From: Larix kaempferi
Lineage: Eukaryota > Streptophyta > Pinopsida > Pinales > Pinaceae
DNA length: 64,000 bases
NCBI GenBank assembly: GCA_027924585.1
Contig: BSBM01000361.1
Location: 70,368,501-70,432,500, forward strand
Reading direction: 5' to 3'
Shown piece after piece: positions 10,613 through 22,518 of the stretch (the first letter of the stretch is position 1; each line of letters starts with the position of its first letter). Position numbers and translations under genes: made by a program. Under the pieces are notes generated by a model, which saw nothing but the letters and a program-made list of their open reading frames with translations, was not told the origin of the DNA and did not search any database.

Positions 10613-12976
10613 AATCCATTTATTATACTTACCCCCGATAAGGCATCATGATAGCACGAACTGAAATGGATTGATGTGAGCTACAACAGTGGTTGTTTGA
10701 AGAAAAATGTAATGCCATAACCGCTGGACTGCGTGAACAGTCGCAAGTGCCAGCTTTTCTATGTGAGTATATCTTAGTTTAGCATCTACTAAATTCGACT
10801 GAGATAACAGATAACATGCTTGACAAGTGCATCATCTACCTAAACCAAGACCATGCCAATAGTCTCTTGAGACGCGGCCACATAAAGAATCAAATCTCGT
10901 GTAAAGTCCGACGGACTGGGCACAGGGGCCGATACCAAAGATTTCTTAAGAGCGTCAAAATACTTCTGGGCTCACTCATCCCAGATAAAAGGTGTGTCTT
11001 TCTTCAATAGGCGCGTGAAACCTTTAGTAATACTAGCATAGTTAGCTATAAACCGATGCAGAAAAGTAGCTCTCCCTTGGAGGCTTTGAAGTTGTAACAG
11101 ATTACGCGGAGGAGGCAACTGAAGTATTGCATCAACTTGGAGAGGATCGACTCTAATACCCTCCTTCGAAACTATGAATCCTAGAAGGAGGCCAGTCTTA
11201 ATAGCAAAGATGCATTTGTTTGGATTCAAATGAATTTTGTAGTGGATACATCGTTCAAGAATCATACGGAGGTGCTTGGGGTGGTCCACTCTCTTGCGAG
11301 AATGGCCAGCAAGATCATCCAAGAAAACTTCCATAATCATTTTAAGATCATGAAAGGCATATGTCATGGCTCGTTGAAAAGTAGCTCTGGCATTTTTTAG
11401 GCCGAAGGGCATTTTCCAGTACGCAAATGTTCCCCATGGACAAATAAATGTCATCTTTTGTTGGTCCGCAAGTTTGATTTGAATATGATTATAACACTAG
11501 AATCCATCCATGAGTGAAAAAAATCTCACTCCCTGCACAAGCATCCAATATTTGATCAATGAATGGCGTGGGGAAGTTGTCTTTCGGACATGCACGGTTC
11601 AAATCTCTGAAATCAGTGCATACACGGATCATTCCTTGCTTCTTATCCATAAGAACGGGGTTTGACACCCATTCGGTAAGGGGAATAGGGTAGATGAAAC
11701 CCGCTTTCAGCAATTTCTCCACCTTTGCCTTAATAGCAGCTGCCTTCCTAGGGTTCATAGCACGTAAGTGTTGTCGAACTGGTTTAGCATAAGGATACGT
11801 TCTAATCTCATGTTCAACAATGCGGGGGTCTATTCCTGGAATCTCCTCATATGACCAGGTGAAAGCTTCCCGTAGTTCAGTAAACAAGTCAGTGTTAATA
11901 GCAATCTCCTCAGGAGTGCAATTGGCACCGACGTAAACGTTCTCTACCTTTCCGAGAATGCGAGAGATGTTGATCGAAATGGTTGGATAAATATTGGCCA
12001 TATTCTCCTCAAAAACATCATGCAACTCCAAAAGAGCCACAGGGTGACCAACCATCTCAGCTAGAGTCATCCTAAACTCCTCCTGCTCAATGAGCTTGAG
12101 GTTGGGAAGGAAATAAGAGCGATGGTGTATATCTTCCCAAGGACTCTCACTACCACACATGGCCTCGAGGATAGCTTCATCAGATGGAAAAGTACCATCA
12201 AGGAAATCGTGGGAGCAAGACGAGTCGGCTTCCCAAATTGGCAGCGTAACGGGATCTTCTTCAACTGTCTGGGAGGAAGAGAGATCTGGATCTATAGTGG
12301 TTTGTTGGATATGATCGTAAGCGAGCTCCACTACAGATAAAGGCATAGACATCTCGACATGCACAATGTCTCTAGATGTGGAATTCGTGGATGGTAAAAT
12401 CCACGGATCATTTGAATAGGAGGTTCGAAATAACATATTATTTGAAGGAGGAGATGCATTGTCGGTAATGGTTCCAATAAAATTCACAGGCGCAGAATGG
12501 TTAAAAGTTCCCATCAATGAGGGGTACATTCCAACACCTATGTTCCCAGTTGCCGGTTGAGAATTAGAAACTTGCGGGACTACATATCCCGTGGATGTTG
12601 TGGAAGGAGTGCCAACATAATCCAGCTGATCGATCATCACAATCTTGCCTTCATGGTGAAAGCAGATAACTCTAAATATAGTAGACGTGATAGGCTTCAT
12701 AGCGTACATCCAGTTCCGACCCAGTAAAAGGTTGTAGTCGATGGGCGCATCAACCACTTCAACTTCAATAGGCATGGACTTACCTCCCAAGGAGACAACA
12801 AGGGAAGGGATAATTCCATGCAGTGTAAAAGACCTACCGTCGAATGCAGTGAGTGTATTTCTAGATGCGAGTAGAGGAGGAGAGCCAAGATCTTTCCAAC
12901 AAGCTAACGACATTACTGACGTAGAGGCACCTTCATCAACCATAGTACGTTTGACAAAGCTTTTAAGGAAAACCAC
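10613..12976 (-). pseudogene. gypsy protease, reverse transcriptase and decayed RNase H
   Basis: From 12976 the frame starts with a retropepsin-like site (MVDEGASTSVMS, later LLLGRNW), then a spacer and the RT fingers (EIRTYPYAKPVRQHLR, VRVCTDFRDLN). Near 11505-11515 a 1-nt shift in a T run breaks the frame just before MDGF, and a TAG follows. RT resumes at 11454 with the active-site box FLDD and GHSRKR. RNase H follows (about 10975-10613), where the position of the first catalytic Asp reads LYVAAS. This looks like the catalytically decayed gypsy RNase H typical of the Tat lineage, consistent with the extra RNase H at 8665. A TAG just upstream of the protease sits where CAG would join it to gag. 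Confidence 0.88.
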
Positions 12977-13099
12977 CTAGATTTGAAAAGCCACGTGGTA
13001 AGGTAAGCGAGGCTGGACATCAGTAGTATCGAACTTGATAATACTAGGATTTCCCCCATCCTAAACTCCTATCGCACTCAAAAGGGCATGCTTATGAGA

Positions 13100-15965
13100 A
13101 GGACAGGTTTGCAAAACCTCAAGAGCTGACATGGCACACGGAGTTTGGCCCAAATCTTCTACAATGGAGTAGTTCTGGGTGGCTCAAGCATTAGGATTAT
13201 GCATCGAGCACTTGAGAACACCTTTCGGTATCCGCGGCATAATAGAGGGCTTCTTGATATGCAAGGAATTTTCAGGAGGAGGGGGAGGCTCATTCCCCAA
13301 ATTTGGTTGTGGTGCACCATAATCGCGTTGACAAGTAGCAACACAAATGTCCGACTGAACCATATTCACACATCCATAACCACTAGTATTGGAAGAAGAC
13401 GTTGCCGTTTCACTAGTACCATAACTAGTGGTGGGAGCATGCGAAGCCATGTTTTGATGATGAGGAAGGGGATCCTTCAACACAAGTGGGTTCTGTTCCA
13501 AATGCTTCGATGCTTCTTCAATTCGAGGACATAATTGAGTAAGATGATCCTCCCCACAAAGCTTGCAAGGGAATTTTACCTTACGCCTAGGTTTACGATC
13601 CTTGCTAGCATTACCGCCTTCCTGAGGAGGGTTGGCATTCTCTTTATAAGGAGTATTATGATTTCTATTGTTATTACTTCCCTTGTTTCCACCCCTACGA
13701 TTATTTCTCCCCTTTTTCTTACCACCAGGTTGCTGGTTACCTGACAGTTTCGTTTATTGCACATTGTGTACATCAGATGACGGAGTGGAAGTGGACAAGG
13801 TTTGTACCTATCCAGGAGTAGACTAGTTTAACGACAAATTTTGCATTTGATTAGCTACCAAGTCTACAGGGCGAGTGCATGCGGAGCCCATGATTCCATC
13901 AGCATGTGGTCCAGGAACTGACGTAGGCTCATGTCTTGTTCTCGGTGCATCAGGAATAATGTCATACAAAATGCCAGACTGAGAATAAAGTAGATCTAAC
14001 TGCTGGACTTTCAAGATAGCTTGTTCTTTAGTCATAATGCCGAACATGAAAACATCCTTAGCAATGTATGGGAGTAAAGACTTAAGGAACCATTCCAACA
14101 AGAACTCTGGAGGAATGTTGGCTTTCACTAATCTCTTCCGTCGACGCCACTCTTGAACGTGGTCAGAAATATGTGTGGCCTTATTCTAACGGAAGGTGGA
14201 CAATAACTCAGTACCAGTATCATAATGAACCGGCAACTAGAAATGGTCTAAGAAAACCAAAGCAATCTCGTTGAATCCCCTATAGGTGTTTTTGGGAAAC
14301 TCCACATACCAATTCGCGGCTGCCCCCGTGAGGGTGCATTGAAATAGTTGTAAACAAATGGAATCATGATTCAAAGAGTTGGAGGAGCACCAAAGGTGAA
14401 ATGTCGTGACATGATCTCCCGGGTCCTCACCAACTTTCCCCTCAAACTTTGGAATGTCTGAAAGGAGCTTAGTAGGGACCGGGGGCCAAGTAGGGTCGTG
14501 ACACACCAGATCATTCATGAGATTCGAAAGATCCGGGAGATTCAAGCGTGCAAGGAATGGGAGCTGCGGCTGGAAAGTTTGATTATAAGCTCCCATAAAA
14601 GGTTGGTTAAACGGAACTGTGTTATAAGATGGACCAAAAGCTTGACCACAAGGATTAAACTGCTGATAAGAAGGACCTGACAGACCATAAGCTTTCCCAT
14701 GGCCATAAGGTTGATAACCTCCCCCTGCCGGACCCATTTGAGAGTGAGCAGGTATATGCATGTTTTGAGCACCATATTGGGGTGGTGGGTGGTACTGGTG
14801 GCCAGCACCGACTGTGTTGTAGTAAGGGTTGCCACCATGAGTATGGGGCATGTATGTACTATTCATAGCGGGAATCGTGTTGTAATGACCATAATGGTAT
14901 GGTATGTTCCCACCCCCAAGATTAGGATTAGCTTGAGTAGTCGTGTGGTGGCCAAAAGCATGAGAAGTGTGCCCAGCCCCAACATTAGTGTGATTAGTAG
15001 CAGGGTTGGTGGTGTGATGTCCATGTGGATAGGAAATATTCCCACCCCTTATATTAGCATTACTAGTGGCGGTAGTGGACGCAAAAGTATGCATTATATG
15101 TCCACCCCCGTGGTTGGGAGGAATGGTATCATGTGCAAAAGTAGTCCTGGGTTGACGAGTAGCGACACGTGTATTAGGTGGTGGATGGTGAGTCATGTTC
15201 CAAACAACATTCTAGCTAGGTTGGATATTCCTAGGAGGTGGTCGTGGTCCGACATTAGCATGGTTAGGAATCTGACCAGTCCCCATACTATGTGAGTGGG
15301 TGGACAATGTAGTGCCCCCAGCGAGGGTAGTGCCCCCAGTGGGTATAGTATGGTTAACACTTTGACTAGTGCCAGCGTGAGTACCAACCGTAGTGGAAGG
15401 TTCGACTGTACTATGACTAGGCATACCAAAAGAGAGTGCAGTGGGGTTGATCGTAGGGCTAGTGTCATCATGAGTCTCATGCCTCCCGTATCTATAATCA
15501 CGTGGAAACAAAGGAATGAAAGGCTCGTCCTATTCTTCCTCCTCAGGTAAGTCGGGAATCCCGTAAGATAATTATCCGGATTTGAAGGATCAAACGAATC
15601 CTGGTCAAGTGGATTAGGCCAAATAGAACCAGGTTGAGAGTCAAGTGGATCACCTCCCCAATCCTCACGAGGAGTATGGGGATCGGAGGTATGTTTAACT
15701 CTACCGAAGGAGTAGAAGGATATTTCCCAATATTGGGATGTGTAGCCATGTAGTCGTCAACGTAAGTCATGTAAGAATCTGAAGACTCAGAGGGAGCCCT
15801 CTGGAGTCCTCTAGCAATACGGTGTGTAACTTTGAGTGGCTTTAAACCAGCCAAACGACGGGACCAGTGGAGAGTAGGGCTCCATGCCACGATATCTCTG
15901 GAGAGAGACACAACGTCCCCTAAAGGCCAACTATCGATAAAAAACAGTAAATCAAAAGCACACAC
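13100..15965 (-). pseudogene. gypsy gag with zinc knuckle and His/Gly/Asn-rich repeats
   Basis: A largely collinear but interrupted gag frame. The N-terminal stretch (15511-14860) is Gly/His/Pro/Thr/Asn-rich with about four 21-23-residue repeats containing GHHTT. The capsid-like domain follows (IPKFEGKVGEDPGDHVTTF, LTGAAANWYV). A CCHC knuckle with spacing C-X2-C-X3-H-X4-C lies at 13567-13529 after a basic run. Segments 15511-15212, 15196-14237 and 14128-13823 share one frame separated by single stop codons. The region 15965-15543 shows a shifted N-terminal extension (SDSYMTYVDDYMATHP). Gag forms the virus-like particle and binds element RNA. Confidence 0.82.
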
Positions 15966-17072
15966 CTAGAGAAACTACAACCTAGAGCAGACAAACATAG
16001 TGGCTAAATGAGCTCCCGACACTAGAGCCGGTATGTCTCACCTAGGAGAGGCTTGAGACTCCCAAACTATAGTCGGAGGTAACATAATCATTTATAGGGA
16101 CACCCAAGCTTTACTGTGCCGATAGGGTCAAGGCCACTACATGAACACAACTGTGCTGTCCAATCCCTATCTGACTCAGGACATAAATAGCATAACCACT
16201 GCAAGTACCCTATGCGGTACCTAGGTAAGGCAACTATGTTCATCACAATATAACTAATGCTCAGGGGGACAGTTGCAGGTGGGACCCGTCGTATGGGTAG
16301 GGTAGCTAATCCCGAAGCACAAGAGGATGAACCTCCGGTACCCCTAGATACGAACAAATCCTGGATATATCTCCCACATTCAGCCGGTATCAGAGGGATA
16401 TCTCCTCAACCAACCTCCCATGACCTTGTGCTTAACTCTATATTGAGAAGAGCTTCTTGAGAACACCGATCTATACCATGGATTCCTCCACTCCCTGGTC
16501 ATACACCTAATGTTTCGTCTAGTAGTCTTGGATTTTTAACTCACAATGATCTATTCCAAGACTCTAAACCTATGCTAGTTGGTGTACCCTATAAATAAAA
16601 TCAGTCTAATCAATTTTATGATCAAGCATTAATTTTAGTGGTTGTGATTACTCAAGGGATATGATTGTGAAACTAGTGATGTGTAGACTCAATAGTATGC
16701 AACATCATCCAATCCTAGACTCATCTATCCAATAAAACAATGTTACTAATATGCAAAATCAACCAACAATTCCGAAATAAAGATGCAATCTTTTATCTTT
16801 TCGATGCACAGGTAGAACCTAAAATAAAGGCAACAAGCACTCAATGCAAGATGCAGTACATGGAAATAAAATATTTTTGTATTTTCGCTTATAAACAAGA
16901 AGTAAAATGCAAAAAATAAATAAATATTTTTGTATTTTTTCAATATAAATGGAATGATAAAATGCAAGCAAAATCCTATTATTCAGTCACTGAAGTGAGG
17001 AGAAGATCACTAAGACAACCCAACAGATTCTAAACAACAAGACTCAGCCAAAGGAATGAGCTCAAAAGGAAG
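15966..17072 (-). other. 5' leader of minus-strand gypsy element
   Basis: No sustained ORF. The A-rich right end (16980-17072, for example CAACAAGACTCAGCC) continues in composition on the far side of the solo LTR, at 18850-19277. This shows that the leader was one piece before the insertion. Confidence 0.6.
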
Positions 17073-17077
17073 AAACC

Positions 17078-18844
17078 TGTAATGTCGCCATTTTGACCCC
17101 CTTTGTATAAAATCGCAAATGATGTGAATATTGTAATTTAATCATGGTGAGGAGCTCAAGGCCAAGGCCCCACCGTTGATTTAGCATTTTGTATCGGCAA
17201 TTAAAAATAGATGCCTATGGTTCTTGTGCGAGATGGGAACAATGTAAATAAGATACCATGTAAATACAAATTTTAATGGAAAAACCCACAACCGGCTATG
17301 CAATGCAACAAAAGAGATGGGGCATGACTCTACAAGGAAAAGGGAGGGAAATTATTCAAAACCCTTGAGCCAATGGTATTAATCCATGTGTCAATGAGGA
17401 AACCCATGAACCACCAACTACCATTTTGTCTCATGCACCCAATCATTGAATTCTTCCAAGAAATTGGTTAAGGCAGTTAATGCCTTGGAAATGAAGAAGT
17501 ATGGCAGCCAATTTCGTGCATGGGCAAGCCATCAACCTGAAAATTCGTGTTTTGTCTTTTTGGGCAAGAAATCACCCACGAAATGGTGCCCAAAGCCATT
17601 GGGAATGGCAGTCTTCACTCATTCACGCAGTTGGAGCTAGCTGGGTCTTTCCCCTTCACGTTTTTCATCCAAATCCTGCATTTTTCCATGCCTGGGAGTT
17701 CGTTTTTTCATATGCAGTAGCCTGGGAGAGAAGGGCCACATTTTGGGGACTGTAGGGAGGTCATTTTTGCCCCTGAATGTCCAAGGACGTTTTTCTAAAA
17801 ACAGATTTGGCTTCCTGGGTTGTTCACCAACTTCCCATTTCGTTTTTGTGGGTTCCCACGTTTTCTGGAGTTAGCTGAAACCCCATCTCATGCCTCTCAC
17901 TGTAAAAACGTTTTATCCTGCCCCATAATTGGGTTCTGCTGTTGTGTGCACCCTCATCTTGGTTTGAACCTGTGAATTGAATTCTTGGAGTGGTAGTGGA
18001 TAGACGTAGCTTGATAAACCTAGTGGGGGAGACAACCTCTCAAGAAGATCAAGAGGGCTTTGGTTACTCTTCTATGCATACCCTGAGAGCACTAGATAGG
18101 GAAGGTATGGCTTGAGGGACTGTATAGCAGAGAAAATAATACTTCCTTGTGCTGGGTGTGTAGGTATTGTGGGTGCCAAGCTAGATAGATCTTGCAAGGT
18201 TATCCCTGGCTCTGTGCTGGAGCTCACTAGCTTAGAAACTCTTCCTTTCTAGCTCCTAGCATCCTGATAAACCCAATTGTAGATTGGCTTGGCTCATCTT
18301 GGTGTATGCTTGGCTATGTGTGAGTCTGCTGTTCCCCGGTTCCTTGTAGAGATAATGCCCAGCTCGGGGGTGGCAGTGGTGCTGAGAGATTGAGGAGCAC
18401 ACTGGCCTACGGTTGGGTCGAACGTTGCAGTTGCATAGCCAGTTGCTTGGGACTGCCTTATTGAGATAAGTATCCCCTTGTGTTAATTTGGCAATTATCA
18501 ATTGATGAATAATGGAATGAATGCTGGGTGTGCTATTGAATTAAATTCCACTGTGTTTTTCTTATGATTATACATTCCATATGTCTTTTATATGTTTTTA
18601 AAAGTTTATGCATACCATATGATCTTTTATAATTCTGCCAAGGTCTCTATTTAATGACTGTCACAGAATGCTGAATGTATGTTAGATATCAGCATGATTT
18701 ACTTTATCTCTGTTGTGTTCTATAGCATGCACATGTACATGTCCTTGTATCAAGGAGTTTGATTTTAATGAATATAGGGCTAATTGCCCGGATTGAGCAC
18801 TATGATCCTCTCTATCACGCTGGTATGATAGAGGGGACATTACA
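17078..18844. mobile_element. solo LTR, 1767 bp, TSD AAACC
   Basis: The unit begins TGTAATGTC at 17078 and ends GACATTACA at 18844. These ends are exact 9-bp inverted repeats of the TG...CA type. The 5 bp before it (17073-17077) and after it (18845-18849) are both AAACC. No PBS, polypurine tract or internal ORF is present, so it is a complete LTR left after recombination between the two LTRs of a larger element. It sits inside the leader of the minus-strand gypsy element and is therefore younger than that element. Family not recognised, and orientation not decided. Confidence 0.85.
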
Positions 18845-19277
18845 AAACCAAGATGCTAAAACCAAAGATTGGTAAAAAACCAAGAAGGCTCAACCAAAAG
18901 AATCTAAGAGATCTGGTCACAACCAGGGCATGAAACAGTCAAGAAAGAGGCCAACAAAGACTCAGGAACCAACCAAACTCACCCAGCAACAACCAATAGT
19001 CATAAACCAACAAAAGCCGGAGTTACATGCTACTGTCAAAGGAAATCCTACGGGTACCCGCGAGTAGTAGAGTAAACAGAGGTGGGTAGACGCGGGGAGA
19101 ACTAAGCTAGCCCGTGGGTGAGGAAAGGAAAATTGGCAAATAAAGAGTCCAGGGGCTCATAAAAAGAAAGTTTTCTATAGTGTATCTTAACATTGCCAAT
19201 CAGTGACACAGAGCTTCGATAAACAACAACTCTAATTATGGACTAATGCTCAAAAAATTTCCCAAACATGGATGTTT
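18845..19277 (-). other. continuation of the gypsy leader
   Basis: A-rich, ORF-free sequence between the solo LTR and the primer binding site. It contains a GC-richer patch near 19040-19125 (GGGTACCCGCGAG). Confidence 0.55.
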
Positions 19278-19295
19278 TCCCCAGCGGAGTCGCCA
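19278..19295 (-). promoter_or_regulatory. probable primer binding site of minus-strand gypsy element
   Basis: On the minus strand this reads TGGCGACTCCGCTGGGGA. It starts with TGG, complementary to a CCA tRNA end, and has the form seen beside LTRs of plant gypsy elements. It lies 4 bp inside a TG (19300) that would be the LTR edge. I do not assign the tRNA. Confidence 0.65.
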
Positions 19296-20854
19296 TTTCT
19301 GTATTGGAGAAAAATCACTATGGCTTGGGAATACCAAAACAGACAGATGACTACCAGAAATCTACTCAATTCTCAAAGCAATGCTATTATAAATGACAAT
19401 GTTAAGATAATGGAGAAATGTAATCAACCTCGATCCAACGTTTGATGTAGATCCCCATTGAAGCTTTCAATCCATGCACTTGTAATCTGCAAATTAGTCT
19501 TGACAGCCAATATCCAACAAGTACATATAATATATAATTGACATTAACATTATCAATAACAATGGTCCATAATATCATAATCTAATGTAACCCAATCTAT
19601 AATAAATGACATTCACACCATGAATGGACGAGAATATGAGTATTTTTATTAATGAACAAGAAGAAGTACAAAGTGATACGACCTCCTGCCGGTAGCCAAT
19701 CTGAACCAAGCTATAGATCAATCCACTTGTGCCTCCACCACTTCAATCCTCCATGAATGGAAAACTCAAACTAGAAGGACTTTGGAAGGTGAACATAAGA
19801 GGTTCACAACTACAAGGATCAATGAGTGTAGACTCAAGATAGGGAAAAAATCCACTACAGTCCTCCCATCCATAAGCCATATGCCATATGTGCTGAATAT
19901 ATAGTCCTCTCAAAGGTAGGTGAAAGGACTCATCGAGACGTTACTTGGGTAGATGGAGAGCCAAAGGTCACCCAATGACCGCTTTTTGGGAGTAAAAAGT
20001 AATTAATAGTGGTTTTTACCATTTTACATGCTATGCGCGAGCTATAAGGATGCAACTCGCGGGTATGCCTGCTATAGTGATGCAATAGGAAGGTAGGAAT
20101 AAAAATAGGGCAAACTGGTATCACTGAAGGATAAAAATGGATCTGAGTCACTGAAATGGATCCTATAGGCCAAAGAATGTTGATGCTCACAGGGTGGAAG
20201 ATTTATGTGTAAGATTTCTGATCCTCATTTAGACAATAAGCAACCTACATATCAGAAATAGAACATTTCTCTTCCCAAAAGATATGATAGCATATAAGTA
20301 TAATAGAGACCTTACAAATATACCAACTCGGGAAGAATGAAAGAACAATATGATAGACCCAAAAGATTCAACCTTACTATAGCAACAGCTAGGTATACCC
20401 TCTTTCTTTCTCCTCCGGGAATCACCCCGTGCAAATGAAATGAGCTCTCTATTTAAATTTTTCTCTTCAAATCCTAGATTTATTAGGTTAAGGTTAATGA
20501 CATAATAAAATGATACTTCCCCTTCTTTTCCTCCAACCTTTTCATTAAAATATTATTTAAGAAAGACGTAGAAGATCCATCTCCAACTTTTCCTCCATAA
20601 GAAAAGATCACACCCGCCATAGAATAATATAAAAATGGCCTTGGAGTCTCCCCCAAGGAGGACATTCATTTTCTAGTGGTCCTATTTCCATGACTTAAGG
20701 TTTGGAAAGGTCTACCTTGCCAAATGCCAATTTAATATGCCATAAACTCCTTCAATATATGCCTTTAATGTGTAATGCTTCTCTAGATGAGTGCAATCTT
20801 GGTTGTGAAGTGTGTCAAAGGGTCCACATTAACCATCCTAATGATGAACTATTT

Positions 20855-20992
20855 CTCCAAATATGTGGAACATGCCTCAAACCATTTATCCTTACCCCCA
20901 AAGACCTCAAAGGTGAAATATGCCTCCAAATCTATGGAACATGCCTCAAACAATTTGTTCTTACCCCATTGCTCTCCTCAGGTGAAACATGC
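20855..20992. repeat. 69-bp tandem duplication
   Basis: Two diverged copies start at 20855 and 20924 (both with GGAACATGCCTCAAA). They fall upstream of the minus-strand TATA-like site, so they could be U3 repeats of the candidate LTR. Confidence 0.7.
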
Positions 20993-21156
20993 CTCAAAAA
21001 ATGTAGTAGACCCATCAAAAGATGCATCACCATTCTAAAATAAGACATCTCAAGGATAGTGCTGGCCTCCAACATTTTTCCATCAAGTGAACAATATCCA
21101 TAAGAACACCAAGAGTGTTGTCAAATTTTTTTTACCTGCAATCTCACTCTTCAACA

Positions 21157-21236
21157 TATAGTGCACAATTGATGTCACATGGTTTTAAGCAGGCTGTATA
21201 GTGCACAATTGATGTTGGATGTGTTTAAGCTGGTAG
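21157..21236. repeat. 40-bp tandem duplication
   Basis: TATAGTGCACAATTGATGT begins at 21157 and again at 21197, followed by similar GTTTTAAGC/GTGTTTAAGC segments. Confidence 0.7.
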
Positions 21237-21404
21237 GAGGTGTAGATATTGATGAAATGAGGTTTATAAGGCTGATAAAAGGGGTAAGTATCTGCGCAAC
21301 AAGTTTTTGAAACACCTTCTAGATTGAAATTGACAGATTCAGTTTTTAGTGAGGCTTTGGAGAGCTGTTGCGATACATGCAATTTATAAGTTTGTTTTTG
21401 TGAA

Positions 21405-21466
21405 GACTTTTTATTGCTGAGTATTACAGAAGATTGACTTTTTATTGCTGAGTATTACAGAGGCAT
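21405..21466. repeat. 31-bp tandem duplication
   Basis: GACTTTTTATTGCTGAGTAT begins at 21405 and again at 21436, with the rest of the unit nearly identical. Confidence 0.8.
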
Positions 21467-21853
21467 TTTCCTGATTTTACAAAAGATTGAATATCTTTAG
21501 TGTTGTGGACATTTCTGATCTTTATTCGGTGAGCAACCTGGAGACAATACACTATGTTGCAGAACCCAATGTATTATAGTAGAGAACGAAATGTGCAGAA
21601 GCAAGATTTTTTCAATGAAACACACTGTAGTACAGTGAAACCTGAATTATATTAATGGAAGAATTTAGAATGGTAAGAAAATTGTACTGTGAATAATGGC
21701 TAAGAATGGTAATAACTATCATTGAAGATATTTTTGGTTAATCTCATTCACTGTGATTCACAAAATGCCTCGTAAAAAGAGGTTGAAGTCTTGTTGCACT
21801 GAGAGTAGTGAGCTGTTCTACAGTCTGGTAGGAGAGAGATGTTGTAAATTCTT

Positions 21854-21974
21854 TCTATCAAGCATCGAGAGGGATCAAATTTATTGAGGTGTGAATTTTT
21901 TTCTTGATGTGTAAAAAATTTAACATAAAAAATTTACACCTCAAGAAATTGGATCCCTCTCAGTGCTTGATAGA
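21854..21974. repeat. foldback: 47-bp inverted repeat with 27-bp loop
   Basis: Arms 21854-21900 and 21928-21974 match in about 42 of 47 positions when one is reverse-complemented, ending TCTATCA...TGATAGA. The loop is 27 bp and AT-rich. This is the shape of a small MITE-like foldback. No clear target duplication was seen. Confidence 0.75.
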
Positions 21975-22518
21975 TCTGGGTTTAAGATGGATCTATGTTG
22001 GCTTATTACAATAGGAAGCATAAAACCTAAAAGACAAACCTTCAGACTTAAACCCTGACCCTATAAATTGGAAAGGAAAAAGGAAGGGGCCTTGAGAAGC
22101 TGATTTGGAATGTCATCTTTCCGGGGCCATATTTTTTGCATACAAACTTTGCTTTGGATGCATGATACACCATTGGAAAGCTCTCAACGAGTTCTACAAC
22201 ACAGAAAGCCATCTAGATCATTTTTCCTGTTTTGCATCCTAAAACATACTGGAATTGCCCAAAACTTGTTCTGCAAGTGCAGGAATTGCAATTGCTAAAT
22301 TCAATATATGTTCTGAGATGGTCCCGTATGACCTGAACATTCACTAGGATCAGCTGCCATAACGTTTATTGATTATTAAGGACTGGAGTGTTGCAAAATT
22401 ATACATTTTAGTCGAAGGCACATAGATATTTTTGTTTTAGATAGAAAGTTGAGTTTTTCTTGTCTGTCTCATGTTTGAAAAGTGATATTCTTAACATGTT
22501 CTGTAATGATCCAATACA

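Larger units (their letters stand above)
19300..22518 (-). mobile_element. candidate 5' LTR of the minus-strand gypsy element (right end uncertain)
   Basis: The inner edge TGTATTGG at 19300 lies 4 bp from the primer binding site. The best outer edge by inverted-repeat match is CCAATACA at 22511-22518. A shorter candidate ends CAATACA at 21551. On the minus strand a TATA-like TTTAAATAGAGAGC sits near 20455, as expected for an LTR promoter. No partner LTR was found at the left end of the element, so neither the length nor a target duplication can be confirmed. Short tandem repeats and a foldback lie within the interval and may be later events. Confidence 0.35.

Noticed and set aside
14699-15295. 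198-residue plus-strand ORF
   Set aside because: Shadow of the minus-strand gag, whose repeat codons and capsid motifs are on the other strand.
17446-17755. Overlapping plus-strand ORFs in the solo LTR
   Set aside because: Inside an LTR. No domain and no codon bias.
20702-21043. 113-residue Cys-rich ORF with internal repeats
   Set aside because: The repetition comes from a 69-bp tandem duplication in a probable LTR. No matching protein family.
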